In this document: piece by piece, positions 36,085 to 48,740 of the stretch
Position numbering within the stretch: the stretch's first letter is position 1
Layout: each line of letters opens with the position of its first letter
Assembly: GCA_018857735.1 (NCBI GenBank)
Contig: JABMCL010002018.1
Location: 587,501 to 651,500 of the forward strand
Direction of reading: 5' to 3'
Length of the DNA stretch: 64,000 nt
DNA from: Alviniconcha marisindica
Taxonomy: Eukaryota > Mollusca > Gastropoda > Provannidae
The notes under the pieces: generated by a model
What the model was told of the DNA's origin: nothing
Database searches by the model: none
What the model saw: the letters and a program-made list of their open reading frames with translations, nothing else
Made by a program: the position numbers and the translations under genes

Positions 36085-36293
36085 TGTTAGTATATATATA
36101 CATGTACCTTCCTTTTCAAAGTCCCAGCAAGACCAAAAAGGTCAGGTTGTGTTCTACCTGTTAATATACACATACCTTCCTTTTCAAAGTCCAGGCAAGA
36201 CCAGAAAGGTCAGGTTGTATTCTACCTGTTAATATGTACCTTCCTTTTTTTTAAAGTCCCAGCAATACCAAAATGGTCAGGTTGTATTCTAGT
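36085..36293. repeat. Three direct copies of a ~64-72-bp unit
   Basis: Each copy runs taccttccttttcaaagtcc, then cag.caagaccaaaaaggtc and aggttgt.ttctacctgtta. The third copy is slightly longer in its T run. Confidence 0.92.
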
Positions 36294-37137
36294 ATTAAAT
36301 TTTGGTCCAGTCAAGTTCATCCTTTTTTATGGTTGTTTTATGGATGGGCAAGATAATGCACAAGATGCTTGCAATTTTGTCCCATTTTTAAGGCAAATTT
36401 ACTGACGTTTGTGGTGTACATCCAATGAGCTGTAATAAATTTTAAGATTGGCTTTTTTGCAGACTGTACATTTGAAATTTTGCTAGCAAACCACCACCAT
36501 TGGGCTGAATGCTTTTCTGTTAGTTTTAATGATCTTGTCATACTTTTGAAAGTAACAGTAAATGAGTAATGATGGCGACATAACAATGAGAGATTGTATT
36601 TTCTCAGCAAGTTTTTGATACATTGTTTGCACAAAATGTTTTTCACAACCTTATTGTACATTTTGTGAGATCAGTAAAAGGAAATATGTACTAATTTGCT
36701 GTGATGAAAGAGATGTTTTTAATTAATGGTGATTTGAATGACATGTGATGAATTTTGTGTGGCTTGTGCATGGTTTGTAAAATATATAGGTATACTCAAG
36801 AACATTTATTTGTAACTTAGAAAGTAAGGTTGGTAATATAAATGCACATCAGTATGTATCATTAATACTTTATTATATAGCAGTGTGACACTGTATGGCA
36901 TAATGCTTGAAAATATATGTTCATGCAAAAGTGAGAATTTTGTTTTGAATACTATCACAACTACATAAACTATTTGATCTTAACAATTCATTTATAGTGG
37001 AACCGTCTTTAATACACTTTGGCTGTGGAAATTATTGCTTCATATAGAAAAATATTTAAAAGCGACACACACAGAGAAGATTAAAGCAGTTGATATTAAT
37101 TTGGTTCCACTCTGTGGGTTCATGCATGGCTGACTAC

Positions 37138-37185
37138 GTGGCATGGTTCATAGCTCAGCGGTTAGCACTCTGTGCTCGGAATCCA
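37138..37185 (+). mobile_element. tRNA-like SINE head fragment
   Basis: The string catagctcagcggttagcac resembles the A-box region of a tRNA-derived SINE. I see no matching B box (GGTTCGANTCC) or cloverleaf, so this is not called a tRNA gene. Confidence 0.45.
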
Positions 37186-37558
37186 CAAGCACAAGTAGTA
37201 GTCAAAAAAGGTGAAAAATGTTTGACTTCTTCAAGTCAGCATCTTGTGTAGACTCCCTGTTGTGTGTCCACAGCATAATATGATCAGAATGACAGTTGCA
37301 GCTTGTTTTTTTGATTTTAATGTCTTCTGCCATCCCCAATGAAACAACAGGAAATTAAGACCCAGGGACACATGACTTCTTGAAGGATCATGCTGCAGTT
37401 TCTTACAAACTCTTGTATGTAGAGGTGCTTGTTTGTGAAACATGCATGTTTGTAAAGTATACATGTAATTCTAAAGTGTTAAGGTGCCTATAATTATTCC
37501 CTCCCCCCCCCCCCCCCCCCCCCCATTCTCATACACACACAAACACACACACATACAT

Positions 37559-37741
37559 ATCATTGGCGGGAGCTGCCACAAGTATCATTTTTGTCGCAAC
37601 AAAGGTTTTGTGAAACAGAACACGTCTTTTGTCGCGACAGAAGTATGCTTGTTGCAACAAATATATTTTGTTCTGACAAATATTTGTCGCGACAAAACTT
37701 TTGTCGTGACAAAAATGATGGTTGCGGCAGCTCCCGCCAAT

Positions 37742-37742
<1 letters not shown>
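37559..37742. mobile_element. Palindromic MITE-like element with TTTGTCGCGACAAA motifs
   Basis: The ends are inverted repeats of about 44 bases: cattggcgggagctgcc.caa at the left and its complement ggcagctcccgccaatg at the right. Inside are about six copies of an imperfect palindrome of the form TTTTGTCGCGACAAAA at about 20-28-base spacing. CA tracts flank both sides, so it appears to have inserted in a CA microsatellite. There is no coding capacity. Confidence 0.85.
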
Positions 37743-37779
<37 letters not shown>

Positions 37780-38699
37780 AAAGCACACAGGTAATTATCA
37801 ACATGTGGTTTTAATAAATCATTATCATTATTAAGGTTGCACTCACAGTATCAACATATCATCTTCCGTTCATTCAATACATCTGTCCATCATAAATTTA
37901 CACACAATTTCTGACACACTGCTGTATCAAACAAGCTGACAGAAAAATGAGGGGTAATGACTGAGGGAGGGAGGGAGGGGCAGAAATAATTGGAAAATAA
38001 AAATACAGATCTCATGAATGAGTGATATGGTTCAGAAAAAGAAAGAAAAAATCCATAAAGGATACCCACCCCCTCCCCCCCTCTTTCAAAAAGGTTAAAT
38101 GCATTTTAATTTACATTTAATGGTACCGACAAGTAAACCCTGGCTTAGTGGCTATGATACATTGGTAGCCTGGGTTTTATTTTGTGTAGCTCCTTTATTA
38201 GTTGGGATCATTCATCTTCAGAATTGTGATGAACAAAAATGGGAATATTTATAAGATTAGACTGTGTGCAATAACATACATCTGATGTTTCATCTTATAT
38301 GAACAAAACATTTTAGTTTTTAAAGTGTTAAAATTAAACAAGAAATGCAAACGTTCACATGACCACACTCAAAACAAAAAAAAATAACCGCTATTTTTTA
38401 ACTGTCCTGGGACCTTGAGAAAATGGTTCAAGACTAGCATAAACATGTATAGCTTCATAAAAGTTATGGTCATGCAAAGTTTAAAAGCTCTCCCTTGTAC
38501 AACAGCTGAGAAAAAAATGACCAATGATGGTTTCTGCTAAGGCAGGAAATGTGTTAAGTGTTATTTGTCTCTCGTGATAAAAAGTATTGGTTGCATATAG
38601 CATTATACTTATGTTTATGTCCAAGTAGCAGTCACACATGGCTTCAACTCGACCAGATAAGAGCTTGCAAAAAACACACAAACAAAACAACAAAAAATC

Positions 38700-39570
38700 A
38701 GTTTCACATCTCTGCTGCTGTGACTCTGAAATTTGATCAAGGTCACTGAAACTGACATGAAACTTTGAAGCTCAGTAACAGGTATCACCAGGAAAGATTT
38801 CAAATGTCTTACTTAATCGGACTCACATACAGAGTCAGCATTCATCATTTGCAGAGCACAGAAATTTATCAATTATCTTGCCAAAGTCACAGAACAAAAA
38901 CAAAACGACAACTAAAATGTATAGTAACAACCATGCAAAGTTTAGACAATAACAGACAAGGTACAGCCTGTAGTGTTATATGTCTGATGTCCCTGTGATC
39001 ATAACATGTTAAAGTCATCAAAACTACTACAAAAAGGAAAAGCTCTAAAAAGGTTATAACCATCATATCAAGTTTCAAAGATCTTCCATAAATAATGTCG
39101 GGGGGAAAATGCCAATATAAAGGGGTTTTTTTTGCCAAGCTGGGCTACTTGGGTAACAAGTCAACTGTCTTGCTATACCTGCCGAGGTTAACACACATAG
39201 AGAAAAAAAGCAACTTATGCCTAATCTAGTTGATTTTTGGAGCAGTACTAACAATTTCACAATTTGTATTTCATAAGAAATACAACTTTCAGTTTGAACA
39301 GTTTGATACAGATGTGATGCCCAAACAAAGTCAAGGTCATTCAAAGTGGTATTAAACTAAAGGGTAAATCTCCGTAAGCACATTGTGCAAAGTTTTACAA
39401 TGATCACTGTACAGCATCTGAAATAGAATGATACATAAAATGAATCTTGCAAAGTTCCAACTTCATGCAAAAAAAGGACTACAACTTTTGGTGTCACCAG
39501 TTTGAAGCAGGTGCGACCTTGAATAAAGTCAAGGTCACTGAAAGTGGCATGCATGGGTAAAATGCGGAAA
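38700..39570. repeat. Diffuse repeat with aaggtcactgaaa cores
   Basis: Related segments share (tc)aaggtca.t.aaagtgg/actg.cat, caaagttt.a and ..tttgaa.cag near 38737, 39330 and 39525, with weaker relatives between. They look like an old tandem array of roughly 200-bp units with many AAGGTCA half-sites. Boundaries are approximate. Confidence 0.5.
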
Positions 39571-39577
39571 GCAGGAC

Positions 39578-39630
39578 CATGCAAGTAAGTAACTTGGTGT
39601 TTTACGCCCAGTTACTTACTTACTTGCATG
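39578..39630. other. Short perfect-stem hairpin
   Basis: The left arm catgcaagtaagtaact (39578-39594) pairs with agttacttacttacttgcatg minus one GTAA unit (39610-39630), around a 15-base loop. It could be an RNA hairpin or a small foldback. There is no other support for an ncRNA. Confidence 0.6.
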
Positions 39631-39639
39631 AGGGTCGCG

Positions 39640-42600
39640 CTTCCTGATCTTGGCCAACATGCAAAGTGTGACAATAATGACATTTACAATAACACTTTAA
39701 AAAATAAATTGAAAAAAGTTACTTTAATGTTCTAAAGTTTTTGTCACAGATGGACGGATAGGTGGCTAGCCAGCTCAATGGTCTTAATACTGATGATCAC
39801 AAAGACACTTTTTTCATCTTTTTTTAAAGGTGAGTCAGTACAAAATTCAAAAACACAATTAAGTTCAGACTGGCAATATAACTTGTGGGAACAGTGAGGG
39901 AAATGTCAACTGCACCTTTATACTAACCATATCTACTCTTGGGCATAACAGATGAAAAGAAGGGACAGGCACACAAAGAAAGAGGTAAAAGGTACATAAA
40001 TGTATTCACTGTTTCAAAATCAAACCTCTGTACTATTTATCACCATTACATGCACAAGAAAATATGCAAGTCATTTGTAATCATTTCAGATTCCTGTGAG
40101 TAATGACGTGTCCCGATCCCACCCCCTCCCAACACACGAATCATGCACAGTGAAAACAAAGTGCTTTGCATTAAGTGCTACAAGCATTCTTTTCCCAGTA
40201 TTTCTGTTGTTCAGTTATAGTCAAATGAACACAGTTTAAGACAACTGAAATAGGCACAGGAGAGAAATGGATCAGAAAATAAATACAAACAACTATATTT
40301 TAACACACGTTCCAGTTCCATGTGCCAGTAGTAGCTGGTGAAACTGCGACCCTTTGGGAAGAACATTTAATGCCCTGTATAAACAAATTCAGTTCAATCA
40401 AGTGTTACAGCCTATGGTTGCTGTAATACCCCTCTCATCTTCTGTTTACAGTTAGTCAAGTTTTTCCATTACCCCTGGAGACATTACTGGACTATTCCCA
40501 AACACACACATACACACAAAGAAATATGCAAAACTTGTGTAGAAGTTTTGACATAATTTAACTTTAAGGAACGTCAGCCTTCTCAAAGCATCCCCAAGAT
40601 GTGGAATATATTAAAATTGTACACAAACCTGAAACTTTATATTTGATTTCAAAATGCCTCAGCAACTTTTGGAAAGAAATAGTTTCATGAGTGACAATTA
40701 GATTGGACGCACACACACACATGCATGGACACACACACACACATGCACACCAAATGTAACAGCTGGCCAGATGCCTACCACAGCCTCTTTCAGTCTTCTC
40801 TGATTTTTCCTGGGCAATCGCCCGGATATAACCGGATCACTGGGCATTGAAAAAAAAAGGAAAGAAGTTACTTACTAATAAAAATTAATATTTTTTAAAC
40901 CCATGTTATTTACTTCTTGGGCAGTGTGAGGAAGCACCTCTCTTGCCACAAGCCAAGGAGGCTGCAGTCTAGAATATATTTCATCTGCAGTCCTGGGTCT
41001 ATGTGGTTTTATCTCTGTGTAATCTCCTCTTGAAAGTTGCACTAATTTGTAATTTTTTTTAGGTCATGACAAAATGCAGAAAGTGACCATAACTTTCCCA
41101 CTAATACTTGGATACAAATATTCCTCCCAACCCCACCCCATTCTATTACTTGCAAACAATGTACCACAAACATCAAAAGTGGGCATTTAAGGGTACAATC
41201 AACAAATGTGATTCACAGTGAACTGGCTGACCTAATTATCATAAGCCAATCATTCACTATGATTCAGCATCTGATAATGACCTGTTTTCTATCAGTATGA
41301 CCTTGAAGTTTAGACTTGAGCAGTTTCATGCAACACATAGCAGTCAGCACCTGTCATTTTGAAACTGGCTTGCACACAGATCAATTTAAGTCCTGTGAGA
41401 CAAAATGACAATCACTCATCATTATCACACTCAACCACAGCTTTATATTAGGGACAGGCAAAGGATAAATAATAATAAATAATAGTACTATGTTTAGTGG
41501 CACACTTACTCAGACATGTGACAACAAAAAACCAACACGGTTCTTCCCTGTACACTGCATTAAAAATAATGAACGCAAGTACATGAATCTTGCACACAGA
41601 TCAACCCCAAAACACTGGTGGGTTCTGAAATAATGTCAAACAAAACTCCACTGTTTTAGTTAATTAGCTCAGCTGTAAACGAATACCCATGATGATGCAA
41701 TTCAGCTGCTTGAACTGGTAAATAGCAGCAATTTATACATATTAACACCGTGCAAGAAAACTGTCCAATATACAGGCAACACCATACCCTGTTCTACTGC
41801 TGAGCCCCTGATTCAAACTGAAAGGCACACACAGACACACATGGGTGAAATTTTCATTTTTCAAATACCCAAGAAATAAACGAGATCCCCAAGCTAATGT
41901 AGGCTAACAGCAGATTGATGTTCTGAGGGACCAGCATGAAAACAAATCGCTGCATGGCATTACGTCAACATAGGGCTCATCAACAGTTCTTTCTAATAGT
42001 AATACATGTGCCGTGCATGCGTTTATAAGTGTATGCTATGTGTTATTATTGGTAGGTGGTTTGTGTCTATTTTTGTGCTGGAATGGGACAGTTCTCCTAA
42101 ACAACAGCTACCCACCCACCCCCCTCCTTCCCCCATCTGTTTTTTCTTCTCTCTGTAAAGGGCATAGAGTAGTGTTATCATAACCACTGGAAGTGCTCTC
42201 TACTTAAGCTATTAATTATATAATTATTATTTAACAGTTAACCCCCCCCCCCCCCCCCCTGTCAGTTTGATTCATTTTGTCCTAAGGGGATTCTACCAAA
42301 TAAAAACTAACCAGAATGGCTGTTTAGCTGAATGGATAGAAGAGATCAATATGAACACCTCAAATTAAAAGGATTTCATTTGGAAAATGTTTCATTTGCT
42401 TGTGTACCGATTTGAGAATAATAAAGTGGGTTGTTGCTCTTTTCATTACACCAACATCATGAACATGGTGAAATGAATCACCAGCACACATGGCGCATAC
42501 GCAGACCGCCCCAAGCCAAACAATTGAGGCCGTCATTGGTATGTAACAGGCCTGCTGTCACACTCGATCAGTTCATGGTCTCATGGCAAATGGTCTCATG

Positions 42601-42770
42601 GCAAATTGCCGTAATCTTAAGTCTTTATTTTGATCATTTCTAGTACTACCCACAAAAAATAAGTCTGTCTTGAGGCTGTAGGCAAGTCCCGCCCACAGAA
42701 ACAACTACCCTTGGGGGAATTCCTGACTAAGCATTAAAAACCAATTATCTATATTTTCTTCAAATTTCTG
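39640..42770. other. No gene recognised
   Basis: AT-rich sequence with scattered AT/AC simple repeats and an 18-base C run at 42242-42259. Nothing codes convincingly. Confidence 0.55.
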
Positions 42771-42948
42771 AGTTCAGGAGCTGTGTGAAAGTCGATGTGG
42801 CTGTCCTGGGCTTTCCGTCCTAACGAGCCTGACGGTTTCTGTGGATGTAAAGCAATATTGAACCGTGCTTCGGCACTGGTCACAATTTGTCCCTAATATG
42901 TCAACCGACATCCAAGGACTTGAAGCTCTACTTCATCATCATCTTCAT
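42771..42948 (+). mobile_element. Dispersed SINE-like repeat, family A, copy 3
   Basis: Plus-oriented copy from agttcaggagctgtgtg to a TTCATCATCATCTTCAT tail. It resembles copy 2 over its whole length with scattered substitutions. Confidence 0.85.
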
Positions 42949-43467
42949 ATTTTACTTTTTTTAACTGAAACTCAACATACTGGCCTTCAGCAGTTCCAAA
43001 ATGCCAATTTCAGTATCAATACTAAGACCACACACACATAATGTACACATCAATGTTTCTGTGACGTCATAGCACAGCACTGCTAGGTGTTGCATGAAAG
43101 TTAAAGGGGATCCCAAGATATAGCACAGGTCCTATCGATGGATTTGTAACCAAAAAAAAACACTTGCATCATTTTTTCAATCGATTTACTGTCTAGTACA
43201 GCTACTTAAAAAAAAGTGACATCTAAACGTCATGAAAATATGTCAGTGAGCAGCCATTTTGATGGTCTGCTATGTCTTAAACGTGTGTGGCAGCTACGAA
43301 CATTACATCACAACGCAACCTTTCTCTGCCTTCCACTGATAAAAAGCAACACAACTACATCCCAAGAAGATCAAATCTGTACTTTTGTGTGTGCATAATC
43401 GTAAGTATTGATAGAACCACAGAAGCTCAAATCTGAAGCAGAACTGTACTTTTATGTGTGCATAATT

Positions 43468-43795
43468 ATTATTATTATTATTGATCGCTTTTATATAGCG
43501 CTATTCTCCGCTTTCAGGCAGACTCACTGTGCTTGCATGTGATTCTACGAGTGAATAGCTTTTTTATAGCGTGTTTTTGAATATCCACCGAAGTGGTGTA
43601 CTTACAGCGCTGGCATGGTTGGTGCCACATGAAACTGCTGCCATCTTGGCACGTTCTGTGTACACCATACAACCATGCCACTTCATGCAAAGCCACATAT
43701 GTAAGGTGTATGCGTGCTTAGCTGTAACCTGCCACCTGCACTTTTGGCAGAATGACCGGGGTCTTTTACGTGCTACTGCGGTAAGTATTGATAGA
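43468..43795 (-). mobile_element. SINE-like element, family C, copy 1
   Basis: Read on the minus strand this ends in gcgctatataaaagcgatca plus (ATA)n, a retroposon-type tail. The body matches 57650-58085: tgtgtacaccatacaaccatg, cacctgcacttttggca and tcttttacgtgctactgc are shared almost identically. This copy lacks the tRNA-like head. Confidence 0.82.
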
Positions 43796-44349
43796 ACCAC
43801 CATACAAGTGCAATGCCTGCAATTCAAGGAAATGTTTACACATGTTCAGGCCAGTTTGCATCTTCACTTAGGAACCTCTTTAAATCACTGTTAGTGCCTG
43901 TTAACCCATTTCCTATTCCTCTAAATTCAGAGTATGCATTTTATTTTTGCTGACATCTTTGGCAAAGCATTTTCCACCTGCCTAGGGTGTTCTATGATGT
44001 CATGCTGGATGCATTTTCCTGGAAGCAAAGTTCTCAAAATGAGTGTTTCTGGTAAGGCCTAACCTCTCTGCAAAAATTATTCTTGGGAAGCAATGGCACC
44101 AGCAGTACAAATTATTTGAAAGCTAAACAAGGTTACGTTTACATGACAATTTTTACACTTAAATAGGACCACAGACAGTGGCACACAGTGACACACACCC
44201 ACACAATAAGTTGACACTATATTCCACTTGAAGAGTCAACAAACCATTATTTAACATTGCAAGTTAGCAAAGTGCCAAGGCTGCCTTTAGATGATTTGAT
44301 GCATCCACTTCATTAAGACTGGCAAAGGGGGTGGGGAGACTACATACCT

Positions 44350-44353
<4 letters not shown>

Positions 44354-44410
<57 letters not shown>
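44354..44410. repeat. (TA)n microsatellite
   Basis: About 28 TA units. The flanks from 43800 to 46370 hold no gene that I recognise. Confidence 0.95.
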
Positions 44411-44413
<3 letters not shown>

Positions 44414-46373
44414 TATTATCCATCAATAGAAACACAGCAAACATGTTAATCCAACTCCAAAGATGAATATTTGTTCATGATGACATGAATTTATATATGT
44501 GTGTTTCTCAAGACTTAGGTCAGTTAAGGTGATTTGGGTCAAAACAGTTGCCATTTCAAATCCAGATCATGTAAAACCAAATGCCATTTTAAGAAATCTA
44601 AAGTGAGTCCTATCATTTTTGTCTATTAGAACTTTTCTATAAAAAAAAAATCAAAAATGAAAAAAAAGGGAGAGAAATCAAAGCTGAATTTTCTTCACTT
44701 CATCAAGTATTATGTATCACTACTATCAGCGTTAAGGTGTTACTGTAATTTGTTGAAATGCTTACTGATGTACCAAAGTGAGAGAAAAAAGAAGAAAAAA
44801 TCAATCTGATCCTCTGGGCCAAGCTATTCCTCATTTTCTTAACAGAAAAATGGACAACAAAACAATAAGAACACAAAAGTCTGATAAATTAACACTTTTG
44901 AATAGACTTGGATCAGAAAAAGTTGGTGCATTTCTTTTGACTGATAACATAGTCCTTTTGTGGAACTACTGAAATTACAAACACGGACATGATTTTCCTA
45001 ACATCCAGATACAATTCATGTGCAAAATTAAGTGTGCATAATTTTTTTTTAAAACATCCGAAACTAAACCTAAGTCTAAAAACATCACATTCTGAGAGCA
45101 TGTACACATGACATATCATGAGGCAAAACTGACATAAATTTGCATAAATCAAAGAGGCCACGTCTGCGCACTGGGACTGACAAGATCCAAACTCTGCTGC
45201 CATGGGCAAGAAAACAGTTATGAGACAATAATGAATAATAAATTCACAAATGTACATCAATCATCCAATGGTGGAAGCTTGTACTGTTGTAGGCATTTGT
45301 ATTGAAAACACACAAAAACAAACTGGATTGGGTATCAGATGGATCCCAAAATAGTACATAAACTGTTATTTCAAAATTCAACCCACATTCCCAGTTCTAT
45401 AAATTTATCAAAATAATGTGTTTGTTGAATTTGAATACAAAATAACTCTGAGATAGATTTCTCAAGAAAGTATCACATTATATTTAAATACACACATGAA
45501 CAATCAAATGCAGTTTCACTCAAACTCTTTCAGTCTTTGATCTGGAGGTACCTTCATGATTTAATCTCTTTGTCCACAGCAATATGTAGGTAAAAGTTAA
45601 TCTCTACTTTCTTTTTCAAGTTAGCCTAAAACACATGTACAAAAACATCTCCAAACATTCAAAATAATATGATTTAAGTTAACAATAGCTCACTACTCTA
45701 AGTCTATTTAATTAAAGGCTGTTTCCACAGTGATGTGCTCTAGGCTGTGGTAATGACAGTTTGTTCAAGCACTAATGCACTTGCATTGACAGAGTTAAAC
45801 ATTTTACATTTTTACACCCTCCAAAATTTCAGTAAATCAAGTATAACAAAAATCATATATTGGGCACCGGCAGTGTTGTACAATAAATTTGTAAAATGAA
45901 AAGAAGAAAAATTATTTCAAAAATTTAAATTGAAAAACAGACTTTATAATTTTAAGATCAAAGACGTAATGTATTCATGAAATAGGAAGTATTTTATATA
46001 ATGTATGTTAACTTGAACATAGCTGAGTCAGTCTAGCTGAGTCAGTCAAAATAAAACTTAAAGTCAAATAATAACTGAGTCCATCAAAGACCCCAATCTA
46101 AAAGAACTCAGTCAATCCTCACGCACACTCTAGTTCCATCCCCTGATCCAGCCAAGGACAAACATTGCTGATAATCATGTGATGCAGGCAGACTGAATTT
46201 CTTTTGACTGTTTCCGCTCCAGACAGGCGCTCTTCGATTTCAGCATCAAAATCTACAACGGAACGACTGGGAAAGTTTTGTCAACACTTTTTAACAAGCA
46301 CACATGCTGTTGTAACTTGTATCCGTCCGTAGTGACACTGACAGTGATACTGACAGATATCCTCTTCAGTTTA

Positions 46374-46475
46374 ATTTGCAATAATTCAAATAGCTCTTCA
46401 GGAGTTTTGTTTGTAATAGTTCAAATAGATCTTCGTGAGTTTTGTTTGTAATACTTCAAATAGATCTTCATATAT
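46374..46475. repeat. Three direct copies of a ~43-bp unit
   Basis: The unit is tttgtttgtaatagttcaaa tagatcttc.tgagt with small differences among the three copies. Confidence 0.9.
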
Positions 46476-46959
46476 ATCATGTACAGACTCCAGTCGAGTG
46501 AACAGTCTACACCAATGACCAAAAACGGGGTTACATATGATCATATCCATCAGTAAAATATATTATAAGGTGGTGGTGGCCAGGTCTGTGTTCCCTGGCT
46601 CTGCAGAAATGACCTGCATGCTGCAGCCAGCTTAGCAAAGTTGTCTTGCTGACCTACAACTTTTTATTAAAACAAGCACTTTACGACCAGTCCTTAAGTA
46701 ACAATAGTAACATAGTACCGAAGTCTTCATTCTGTTAATTATATATTATATCTATTCTCTGTATCACCGCAGTCATTTCTTTTAAACTAGCATCCCTATA
46801 ACAAACATTTGTTAAAGCACACCAAGCACTGAAAGATGGATTCAGGCGCAGCATAGCATTAGCAATGGAGGACACCACAAACAATCTCACTAGCAGTACT
46901 TACTTAGTTATTACTTAACAAACTATTAATAGTATTATCACACAACTTCTCTCTTGCTG

Positions 46960-46964
<5 letters not shown>

Positions 46965-47019
<55 letters not shown>

Positions 47020-47044
47020 CATAAACATGTGCTCATACATACCT

Positions 47045-47106
<62 letters not shown>
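46965..47106. repeat. Two (CA)n microsatellites
   Basis: Pure CA runs at 46965-47018 and 47046-47106, separated by a short ataaacatgtgctc spacer. Confidence 0.97.
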
Positions 47107-47110
<4 letters not shown>

Positions 47111-48740
47111 GCAAAAGCCTGGTTTGGCTAAATCTAAGAGAAGAGAAGAGAAAGGGAGGGGGCAGATGGGGCAGACAGAGAAAGAAACTCTGAATTTACT
47201 GATACCCTCACAGTATAAAAAATACATGTAATGTATGCAGAGTAAATATTATAATTTATATAATCAACTGGCAGACTACTGCTCACCCCCAAGGTGGCTC
47301 ATCCACAGTCGACTCTTAATGACCTGATTAAACACCTACCACACAGTGTTCTACACAATACACGCACACTGTGTCCACATTCTCACTGTCTATGATGACA
47401 CTGACAGCCCTGCAACCAATTTGGCGCTGAAGACTAAGTGTGTCCAAAGAGGTATATAATTGCTATCAAAGTATCACTGATCATGATGGCACAGAGAGGA
47501 AGATAGAGAAAGAGGGAGTATGTTCAGTGCACTGGTACACAGTAGTTAGTACAATAGTAGTAACCATAATAATTAGTAAGTTTAGTTGCTGCACAATTTA
47601 TCAAAATTGCATACATTCATTCCTATGTACACACTGTTTGACAAACTATAGTATGTATACATAATAAATCTTGAACTGAACACCCTGCTTACACACAAAA
47701 TCAACACTAGAAAAAAGCTCATCAAGAGTCCATGCAAACTGTAAAATGTTCACGGTACGTGTGTATTTTCCACAGTATACAAACTTCCAGTCCAAACTTT
47801 CCAAGTCAGAGAAAAGCGGAAAAAGAGACAACACTGAACAATAAAGGCTGCCATGACAGTTGACATGTCCACTGCTCTGAACATCGAGCCAGAAGGTCCA
47901 TGTATGTACACTTCAAGTTCATGCACTGGCAGAAATTTGATGTTGCACATAAAAGTATAATACTAATATGTTTGCACAGCGCGCGCCTCCAAATCACCCT
48001 CAAACTCAACACCAAAAAGACAAATTATTTGGCATCAACTATCAAGCTTGCATGCATACATGTGCATGGACCACTTCTTATCATTTTCTTTTTATTCAAA
48101 AAAATTATTCATGTTTTTATGTTTCTCATGCATAAAATTATAAAAGTATAATATTAATAATATGTTTTAATAAAGGCTACATCAGTAAAACAATAATAAT
48201 GCATGCCTACACTCACTATGAACGAAAACATGATTTGCTTTTAAACTAGAACAAGTAAAACTAAAGTTTATTCCTTGCATTTTATTTGTAACTTTAAATG
48301 TTTCCTACAGTATACTTACTCTTCACATACATGTATATTTTATATCTACCTTCACAAGTAAATTTGCATGTTTCAAATTCATAATCAAACTGAAACTGTC
48401 AAGGTCACTCCAACAAACTACTATACATTGGCTACCAAATAAAAAAAGTAGTATGACAGTGGAGGACGTTTAACTTTCTTTTTTTAAATGTTGGTTAAAA
48501 AATAAAAAATCCATCAACTTAAGAACCTGACCTGCGCTGTAAAAAAAAGGAATAAAAATAGTCTAATTCTGAACAAACTTTGGGTCCATTGCAACATTTG
48601 TCATGCTTAAGGGCAAAAGCACAGGTGTACACACACATCAGTGTTTTTCAAAATTTCAGTTTGAAATGCAGCAAAATGCACTGATCACACATATTTTAGC
48701 TCTATTCATTCAACACCATACAAATTCTATACATATGTAT
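47107..48740 (-). other. Downstream of SOCS6, probable 3' UTR in part
   Basis: No coding region is recognised. Minus-strand AATAAA hexamers (plus TTTATT) occur at about 48089 and 48279, within 700 bp of the SOCS6 stop. They are plausible poly(A) signals for that gene. Confidence 0.45.

Noticed and set aside
37138..37185. tRNA gene
   Set aside because: An A-box-like string is present, but there is no B box, anticodon arm or acceptor stem pairing.
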